Virus record (IMG/VR): IMGVR_UViG_3300029448_006689 | Span: 1 to 25,575 of that record | Strand: one strand, 5' to 3' | Length of the DNA: 25,575 nucleotides | Source: a virus | Part shown: positions 16,521 to 22,309 of the stretch, piece by piece | Numbering within the stretch: the first letter of the stretch is position 1 | How the letters are laid out: every line of letters starts with the position of its first letter | Notes under the pieces: model-generated | What the model saw: the letters and a program-made list of their open reading frames with translations, nothing else | What the model was told of the DNA's origin: nothing | Databases searched by the model: none | Program-made: the position numbers and the translations under genes

Positions 16521-17305
16521 TTTAAATATTCCTTGTAATCTTTTATACCCTTTTCTAAATCATACTTCGGTTTCCATCCAGGTAACCATTTATTTTTATC
16601 TGATTGAGTATAGTATTGATACCAATCAGGTATTTCTAACTCATTTTTATATGAGTAAGGTATTTCCATTAAATCTAAAACATCTTCAAATAATCTGGCC
16701 TGACCACTACCAACCTCATAAACACCAGGTGTTACTATATTAAATAGTGGATAAATTGTTGCGATTACAATATCTTTTACGTATACAAAATCTCTTCTAG
16801 GTTTTTTAGGGAATAGTCGAAATGAACCAAGTCTGTGTGCTTGATAACCGACAGAAGCCATTTTACCTTTTCTTTCTTCTCCTGGACCATAAACATTAAA
16901 GTATCTCAAAGCTATAAAATCAAAATCTAATGCTACACCATATTGTTCTGCTAATAATTTAGACCAACCATATATGTTAGTTGGTGTACCATCAACACCA
17001 TCATTAGCAGCAGATGATGCATAAATAACTTTTTTATTGTGTTTCTTTGCAAAATCAAATAGTTTTTTACTAAAATCATAATTATACTTTAACATTTCAT
17101 TTTGGTCTTGTAAAGTTGTATCTGATATAGCTCCAATATGCAGTATTACATCTGTGCATTCTACACTATATTCAAGTTCTTTTTCCCAATCAGGTCTTTC
17201 TATAAAATCATTTTCTATTAGAATCAATTCAAAATCCTCTTCTAATTTCATTTTTATATTACGACCTACAAAACCATTCCAACCTGTTAATATAACACGT
17301 TTCAT
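16517..17305 (-). CDS. hldD: ADP-heptose 6-epimerase-like NAD-dependent epimerase (HldD/RfaD-like)
   Basis: A 262-residue extended SDR. It has LTGWNGFVGRN (NAD-binding TGxxGFxG), VILHIGAISDTT, the YASSAA strand, NIYGWSK (Tyr and Lys of YxxxK), and RYFNVYGPGEERKGKMASV followed by RDFVYVKD. The combination YASSAA, NVYGPxExxKGxMASV and RDFVYVxD is characteristic of HldD, whose Lys in KGxMASV is an active-site residue. E. coli HldD is ~310 aa, so this one lacks ~50 residues. HldD converts ADP-D-glycero- to ADP-L-glycero-manno-heptose, the donor used by heptosyltransferases. It is coupled by ATGA to the gene before and by GTGA to the kinase after. Another nucleotide-sugar epimerase activity cannot be excluded. 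Confidence 0.87.
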   Translation of the reverse strand: MKRVILTGWNGFVGRNIKMKLEEDFELILIENDFIERPDWEKELEYSVECTDVILHIGAISDTTLQDQNEMLKYNYDFSKKLFDFAKKHNKKVIYASSAANDGVDGTPTNIYGWSKLLAEQYGVALDFDFIALRYFNVYGPGEERKGKMASVGYQAHRLGSFRLFPKKPRRDFVYVKDIVIATIYPLFNIVTPGVYEVGSGQARLFEDVLDLMEIPYSYKNELEIPDWYQYYTQSDKNKWLPGWKPKYDLEKGIKDYKEYLK

Positions 17306-17877
17306 CTATTACTCCTCTCTGTATCAAAAAAGAAAACTTGAAAAAGTCTACCGTTTTGTAATGTATCTCCAAAATAATCTAAACTACTATGATATAACTT
17401 ACTATCATAGACCACTATCTTATTGAATTCATTCGACACACTTTGAATCATTTCCCATTTGAAATTTTCTTGACCTTCTGATTCTATTTTTTTATCAAGT
17501 ATAGTTTTTCCATTTATAGGTTTCATCATACCAGTTTTTCGATGTTTAAAAAATCCTGTTCCAGCAGATGATGGTGCATTGGGGGTCAAATAACATACGG
17601 CTGCCCAAGTGTTATGGTTATCTGCGTGTATCCAAGATTTATCCCAACTATATGTTATTTGAAACGCCCCATTATATTCTTCGTTAAATTTAGTAATTTT
17701 TCCACCATATGGATATACTATTTGTTCTATTGAATTTTTTACAGATTTACTTAAATAAGGTTTAGTCCTACCTCCAGGAAAATTTCCTGTTACGTTGTAA
17801 TCTAATTTTAATGCCATTTCCCTAACTTCATATGGATTATCATAAAAATTTTTTAAACTAATTACATCTAACTTCAT
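17302..17877 (-). CDS. DUF6445-like putative 2-oxoglutarate/Fe(II) oxygenase
   Basis: ATG at 17877 is preferred (191 aa) since it overlaps the previous stop as ATGA; an in-frame GTG at 17886 is the alternative. The sequence has a beta-helix oxygenase layout: FQITYSWDKSWIHADNHNTW with HAD (His84, Asp86), AAVCYLTPN, TGFFKHR, then IVVYDSKLYHSS (distal His163) and GRLFQVFFFD (Arg177). This spacing matches the DUF6445 type of small phage and marine bacterial oxygenase-like proteins, in which the co-substrate role is predicted rather than widely tested. It is unlike the other oxygenase in the cassette (12722-13327), so the two probably act on different positions or substrates. Confidence 0.72.
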   Translation of the reverse strand: MKLDVISLKNFYDNPYEVREMALKLDYNVTGNFPGGRTKPYLSKSVKNSIEQIVYPYGGKITKFNEEYNGAFQITYSWDKSWIHADNHNTWAAVCYLTPNAPSSAGTGFFKHRKTGMMKPINGKTILDKKIESEGQENFKWEMIQSVSNEFNKIVVYDSKLYHSSLDYFGDTLQNGRLFQVFFFDTERSNR

Positions 17878-18260
17878 AGTTCCCACTTATCTCTCATATT
17901 GTACGATTTTACAAATATATCTGCAAAACCATAACTTGGATGAAATTGTTTAACCACAATATACCAATTACGATAATCTTGATTTGCTGTTCGGAACCAA
18001 ACAAAACCACCTTCTGGTTGTGCAGTAAGTGCTCTGGAATCTACATATTTTATTTTATTTGTTTTTACATCAAAGTCATACCAACACACTAAATAATGTT
18101 TTCTTATTTTTTGTCCATTAACTACCGTATCAATTTCACCATCAGAATGTATTGTTACTTTAGGACTTTTACCGAAGGTAACTTCAATTATAGGAGGAGT
18201 TTGTTTTTCAAATCTACTATCAATCGTAGTACCTTCAATTGGTTTGATAGGATTATTCAT
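17874..18260 (-). CDS. Stand-alone beta-domain protein related to the heptosyltransferase beta domain
   Basis: A 128-residue protein with a polar N-terminus (MNNPIKPIEGTTIDSRFEK) and a beta-rich body. Its C-terminal half, CWYDFDVKTNKI ... NWYIVVKQFHPSYGFADIFVKSYN, aligns with KWYVEVKMWNPDYGFIVVDSHTYN in the 245-aa protein (18823-19560), and more weakly with DWKVQVVDIKTNKIIIDYTLD in the glycosyltransferase (beta domain of TibC/Aah-type enzymes). So three cassette proteins share this domain. There is no catalytic motif. It overlaps the preceding gene by 8 nt (AGAGG lies upstream of ATG) and the following one by ATGA. It may be a binding or targeting subunit that recruits acceptor proteins or the glycosyltransferase; that is inference. 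Confidence 0.65.
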   Translation of the reverse strand: MNNPIKPIEGTTIDSRFEKQTPPIIEVTFGKSPKVTIHSDGEIDTVVNGQKIRKHYLVCWYDFDVKTNKIKYVDSRALTAQPEGGFVWFRTANQDYRNWYIVVKQFHPSYGFADIFVKSYNMRDKWEL

Positions 18261-18822
18261 ACATATTTACCTCTCGTGCCCAATTCAAATCATTTAATCT
18301 TTGTCTTAGTTTTATATTATTAAAGATATCACCTTTTACTGCTATATTAAGATACTCAGGATATAATTGGTGTAAATGATTAAAGTATTCAACTATTCTG
18401 TTTTCTAAAAATAATTGTGTATTGTATGCTAAATTAGCAAGTCTCTGAGTATCAAATTTATGTATCGCTTTAATATCTAATAAGTAATTAAAAACTATAG
18501 ATATACCTTCGTCTGAATTTGTTATTCCTACAGGTCCAAATGTTTTTGTATCTTTGTGATAATAACATAGTTTTTCAAATGCAGAATATATTCTTTCATC
18601 GTATTCTCCACTATTTACTAACTCTATAAATTCTGTTTCATCTATATATTCTAACCAATTTAATACGTAAAAATACAAACGTGTAATTTTACCACTTGTA
18701 GAGGTATACATTGTATTTACAATATTTTTTATATTATTTTCAGCTAAATAAAATTTACCACATATAAATTCATCTTCACATAAAGACACAACTAAAGTTT
18801 TTTCTTGAAATAGTGTATTCAT
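18253..18822 (-). CDS. Degenerate partial copy of the carbamoyltransferase
   Basis: A 189-residue protein homologous to residues ~111-308 of the neighbouring carbamoyltransferase (19547-21193). Shared segments are EKTLVVS, LAENN.KNIVNT, GEY...Y.AFEKLCYY, and above all LAYNTQLFLENRIVEYFNHLHQLYPEY. It starts in the middle of the parent protein and ends before its C-terminal domain. The HHxxH metal site lies outside the copied region, the D-A-G-G turn is replaced, and the nucleotide-binding SGGVFANVKLN has become VKGDIFNNIKLR, so it cannot be active as a carbamoyltransferase. The frame is intact and it abuts its neighbours (0-nt gap upstream, 8-nt overlap downstream), so it may be retained as a regulatory or scaffold subunit rather than a decaying remnant. 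Confidence 0.75.
   Translation of the reverse strand: MNTLFQEKTLVVSLCEDEFICGKFYLAENNIKNIVNTMYTSTSGKITRLYFYVLNWLEYIDETEFIELVNSGEYDERIYSAFEKLCYYHKDTKTFGPVGITNSDEGISIVFNYLLDIKAIHKFDTQRLANLAYNTQLFLENRIVEYFNHLHQLYPEYLNIAVKGDIFNNIKLRQRLNDLNWAREVNMYE
18355..18434 (-). repeat. 80-bp duplicated segment, copy in the truncated gene
   Basis: This stretch aligns without gaps to 20369-20448 in the carbamoyltransferase gene, with about 12 differences (near 85% identity by eye). It encodes the AYN.QLFLEN.IVEYFNHLH.LYP peptide. It shows that the smaller gene arose by duplication inside this locus. Confidence 0.8.
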
Positions 18823-19560
18823 CTAAACGATACTCCAATCTTGTGATAATCCCAATATATCTTCTGCCACTTGTTCGGTAGTTAAATTTGTCCAGTCTCG
18901 AGGATTTTTATACGAAAACATCATATTACCAGTAACTAATCTTACACCACTTGGATATGCATCTGGATATGGATTTAGAATTTTTTTCTCTTTATCGCCA
19001 TCCAGTTCGTACATATAGTGATTTGTATTACGATGTGGGTCAAATCTTCCTATATCGTATGTAGCATATGGTGAATTTTTACCATATGGTTTTCTGTTGT
19101 CCCAAGGCACTGGGAAGATTCCAAACTCTGCTTGTAGTTTTTTACTTATTGTTTCGTCCTCTACAGAAAAATGGACATTACACCTATGTATTTCTTTATA
19201 TTTAAGTCCAACTAACATCCAAGTGTAGATATCATCATAGTCTTTCGAATGTAAACTAATTAATACATCTTTACCACAATCATTATAAGTGTGAGAATCT
19301 ACCACTATAAATCCATAGTCTGGATTCCACATTTTAACTTCCACGTACCATTTAGCATATATTGAGTACATTGCTTCAGTTTCTGCAAATGGTACTCTCC
19401 AGTGTTGACCTGATATCTTAACTGGTTGATTAGTTTTTTCATCTATTATATAAAAATTTAATAATACTAATTGACCACAATAGTTTTCATTTAGGTGTCT
19501 AATCTCTACCTCTGGATATGGTCTAAACTTATAATCTATGGTAATATTATCGATTAACAT
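18823..19560 (-). CDS. 245-aa protein with an N-terminal heptosyltransferase-type beta domain
   Basis: The N-terminal ~110 residues carry the cassette's shared beta domain: LNFYIIDEKTNQPVKISG, then AKWYVEVKMWNPDYGFIVVDSHTYN and GKDVLISLHS, which corresponds to GKTILVHLDS at the domain border in the glycosyltransferase. The C-terminal ~130 residues (CNVHFSVEDETISKKLQAEFGIFP ... TGNMMFSYKNPRDW) are unlike anything I know, with many aromatic and Pro residues and the motif YATYDIGRFDPHR. It overlaps the carbamoyltransferase by 14 nt and directly abuts the truncated carbamoyltransferase. I infer a partner of the glycosylation machinery; no catalytic residues are recognised. Confidence 0.65.
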   Translation of the reverse strand: MLIDNITIDYKFRPYPEVEIRHLNENYCGQLVLLNFYIIDEKTNQPVKISGQHWRVPFAETEAMYSIYAKWYVEVKMWNPDYGFIVVDSHTYNDCGKDVLISLHSKDYDDIYTWMLVGLKYKEIHRCNVHFSVEDETISKKLQAEFGIFPVPWDNRKPYGKNSPYATYDIGRFDPHRNTNHYMYELDGDKEKKILNPYPDAYPSGVRLVTGNMMFSYKNPRDWTNLTTEQVAEDILGLSQDWSIV

Positions 19561-21193
19561 AATATATAAAATCCTCCATCACTAAATAATCTACAACACC
19601 GTCCATTAAATGATTTATAGCCTGGTCAGGTCCGTCTATTATAGGTTCTCCATGCACATTAAACGATGTATTCAACAAGACAGGTATGTTTGATAATTTT
19701 TCATATTCAACTAATACATTATAAAATGGATTATTTTCATATACTAATTGAGGTCTTGCACTTTTATCAACTTCGTGTATCACTGCTGGTATTTTATCTA
19801 CCCATTCTTTTCTTGTGTCGTAACACATTGTCATAAATTCAGCAGTATAATGTGATTTATTATTTGTTATAAATACATCATTTGCTTTTTCACCTATCAC
19901 TATTGGTGCAAAAGGCATTATTTCAGTTCTACCTAATCTTTTATTTAAATTTTCGTGAGTTTCTGCATCAGTAGGTCTAACTAAAATACTTCTGGCACCT
20001 AAAGCTCTTGGTCCAAATTCAAATCTACCTTTAAACCAACCCACGATAGAACCCTCGTTAAGGTGTTTTGATATTAACTTATCATCGTATTCAATTCTTT
20101 GAATATCTGTAGTTGTTTTTGTGTTGATACCATTAATCAAAGTATCTATGTGAGTTTGAGTATATTTAGTACCATAGAATAAATTATCAAATCGTTTAGT
20201 TTCCCATTCACCCAACTCTACAGCTTTCTTTATGGTTGTTCCTAATGCTAATCCAGAATCTGACATTGCAGGATATACGTATGTTTCATCGACCCAATCT
20301 AACTCATTTAACTTTTGATTTAACTTTACGTTAGCAAATACACCACCAGATAATACAATTTTTTTATAGTCTGGATATAGTTTATGTAAATGATTAAAAT
20401 ATTCTACTATTTTGTTTTCTAAAAATAATTGCATATTATAAGCTAAATCTGCTCTTGATTTTTTATTTGTAGAGATATCTTTCAAAATTCCTGTAGTTCC
20501 GAAATAATCTAAAACTATATTTGTTCCAGTTGCAGATTCTACTTGATGTGGTGGTCCAAATTTCTTTTGTTCTTCATCATACCAACACATCTTTTCAAAA
20601 CTTTCATATACATCTTTATTATACTCACCATAACCTGCTAAACCAGTTACTTTACCTTCATCTTTATTTATTCTCCAACCTAACCATCGTGTTATCATAG
20701 CATACATACAAGGTATACTCGCACTCGTTCCCATTGGCCAAGTGTTAACTATATTCATTTTATTGTTTTCTGCTAAAAATGTTCTACCAAACGTACTATT
20801 ATATCCTCTTGACCTAGATATACCTCCAGCATCATACGATACAACTAAAGTTTTTTCATTAAAACCAGATGTATAATATGCACCATAACAATGTGCATCG
20901 TGATGATTAGTAATTGAAATTTTTTCCTTATCTATACCATATTGCATCCAATACTCAGAAGTAATACCCATAGGTGTAGCAGTACAAAAATAATCTATCT
21001 CGTCAAAGTCTAAATTAAATTCTTTTTTAATTCTATCTAAAGATAAAATAGGACTGGCATCTGGGTCATCTGCTACCTTTACTCTACGAGGTCTTTCTTC
21101 TTGCACTATAGATTGTATTTGACCATCTTTTATGTAAACAGCACCAGCATCGTGTGCTACTGGACCACCGTATAAACCAATTAATTTACTCAT
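19547..21193 (-). CDS. Carbamoyltransferase (NodU/CmcH family)
   Basis: A 548-residue protein with the full architecture of O-carbamoyltransferases. The N-terminal Kae1-like part has AHDAGAVYIKDG and EERPRRVK, the metal-binding NHHDAH (His97, His98, His101), VVSYDAGG, and the nucleotide-binding LSGGVFANVKLN (~281-292). The C-terminal part has GWFKGRFEFGPRALGARSI, MPFAPIV and NTSFNVHGEPI. Members transfer a carbamoyl group from carbamoyl phosphate, through carbamoyl-AMP, to a hydroxyl of a sugar or antibiotic. It begins 3 nt after the radical SAM stop. The likely acceptor here is a sugar made or transferred by the cassette. A partial copy of this gene lies two genes downstream. Confidence 0.93.
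   Translation of the reverse strand: MSKLIGLYGGPVAHDAGAVYIKDGQIQSIVQEERPRRVKVADDPDASPILSLDRIKKEFNLDFDEIDYFCTATPMGITSEYWMQYGIDKEKISITNHHDAHCYGAYYTSGFNEKTLVVSYDAGGISRSRGYNSTFGRTFLAENNKMNIVNTWPMGTSASIPCMYAMITRWLGWRINKDEGKVTGLAGYGEYNKDVYESFEKMCWYDEEQKKFGPPHQVESATGTNIVLDYFGTTGILKDISTNKKSRADLAYNMQLFLENKIVEYFNHLHKLYPDYKKIVLSGGVFANVKLNQKLNELDWVDETYVYPAMSDSGLALGTTIKKAVELGEWETKRFDNLFYGTKYTQTHIDTLINGINTKTTTDIQRIEYDDKLISKHLNEGSIVGWFKGRFEFGPRALGARSILVRPTDAETHENLNKRLGRTEIMPFAPIVIGEKANDVFITNNKSHYTAEFMTMCYDTRKEWVDKIPAVIHEVDKSARPQLVYENNPFYNVLVEYEKLSNIPVLLNTSFNVHGEPIIDGPDQAINHLMDGVVDYLVMEDFIYYVNR
20369..20448 (-). repeat. 80-bp duplicated segment, copy in the full carbamoyltransferase
   Basis: The partner of 18355-18434. 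The encoded peptide lies at about residues 249-275 of the carbamoyltransferase, just before the nucleotide-binding SGG loop. The region beyond it is also homologous at protein level but more diverged in DNA. Confidence 0.8.
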
Positions 21194-21196
21194 ATA

Positions 21197-22309
21197 TCAC
21201 TCGACATCGTTTATTGCTTGTATATCAGTACACATTTTACATATAAAATCTGGTGGACTTTCTATGTAACCATGTCCCATATACATAAATTCTTTATACT
21301 CTCTACTATTAAATAATTCAGTTATTGTTTGTGTTTCTAAATTACCTAAAATATTTCTTTTTTGCCAATCATTACAACAAACCGTTACACTACCATCATA
21401 TAAAACGTGTAATCCTCTACCATCAAAAAATCTTGCACAATTAAATTCATTCTTTGGTCCTATTTCTCTAACAGGTCTATTTCCTCTCCACTCATCAAAT
21501 AAACGAAGGTCACCAGACCTATTTTGAAACAACGTTGAAGAACTTTGATACTGACCATATGCACCAAAAAGTTTTTCTATGTGATTATACCAATCTTGTG
21601 GGTCATAAAATTTTATTGACAAATCAGCCTCTGTAGGATTTCTATCTGTTAGACCTGGGTCGTTACCGTGATATCCCATAAAAAGAATAGGAATTATACC
21701 TCCACGTTGAGTATTATAACTCATTATAGACCTTATGTTATCTATCGTTTTTTCGTATTCATATTTACTTCCCATTATTTCTTGCCAAGATTCTTTATCT
21801 GTTCCTGCAAAATGAATGAATAAACCATAACGATTTTTTCCATCACCCCAATTTTCATATTTCATCATTAAGTCAATTAATTTCCTACCTCTTTCTGGGT
21901 CTAAAAGATTAGCATTTGTAGGAAAATTCATTCTTGTATTGGGTAACATTTTATAAAAAAATTCAATTCGTTGTAAAAATTTAGGGTCTGCTGTAGGTTC
22001 ATTACCATTTTGATAACTATAATGTCCATCAAAATCAGGATAAGTATTTTTTATATCTAAAACTATTCTTTCATATAATTCATCTTTCATATATCCTGGA
22101 TTTAAAGTTGTCCATGCATATGGATAAGGACAATAAACACAATTAGAGGTACATACTGAAGTTGTCATTATTGATATATACTTTAACGGATATAATTTTA
22201 ATTTAGATTCATCGATAAAATCTACTAACGAATTTTTAACTTTATTCTTTTTTAATAATGAATCTATTCGTTTATCTAAATCCATATCATTTACTCTGGA
22301 CTCTTTCAT
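21197..22309 (-). CDS. Radical SAM enzyme with a SPASM-like C-terminus
   Basis: A 370-residue protein with the radical SAM cluster motif CTSNCVYC (Cys53, Cys57, Cys60; CxxxCxxC) after a ~40-residue helical leader. NGNEPTADP is the glycine-rich SAM-binding strand. Cysteines in the C-terminal part (FNCARFF, VTVCCNDWQ, then FICKMC) match an auxiliary iron-sulfur SPASM/Twitch-type domain, with ILGNL and TITELFNS typical of that region. Such enzymes carry out radical chemistry on peptides, sugars (dehydration, epimerisation) or methyl groups. Its start overlaps the glycosyltransferase stop as ATGA, with AAGGG 5 nt upstream, so it is translated with it. The substrate is unknown; a sugar or acceptor protein in the same pathway is plausible. 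Confidence 0.88.
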   Translation of the reverse strand: MKESRVNDMDLDKRIDSLLKKNKVKNSLVDFIDESKLKLYPLKYISIMTTSVCTSNCVYCPYPYAWTTLNPGYMKDELYERIVLDIKNTYPDFDGHYSYQNGNEPTADPKFLQRIEFFYKMLPNTRMNFPTNANLLDPERGRKLIDLMMKYENWGDGKNRYGLFIHFAGTDKESWQEIMGSKYEYEKTIDNIRSIMSYNTQRGGIIPILFMGYHGNDPGLTDRNPTEADLSIKFYDPQDWYNHIEKLFGAYGQYQSSSTLFQNRSGDLRLFDEWRGNRPVREIGPKNEFNCARFFDGRGLHVLYDGSVTVCCNDWQKRNILGNLETQTITELFNSREYKEFMYMGHGYIESPPDFICKMCTDIQAINDVE

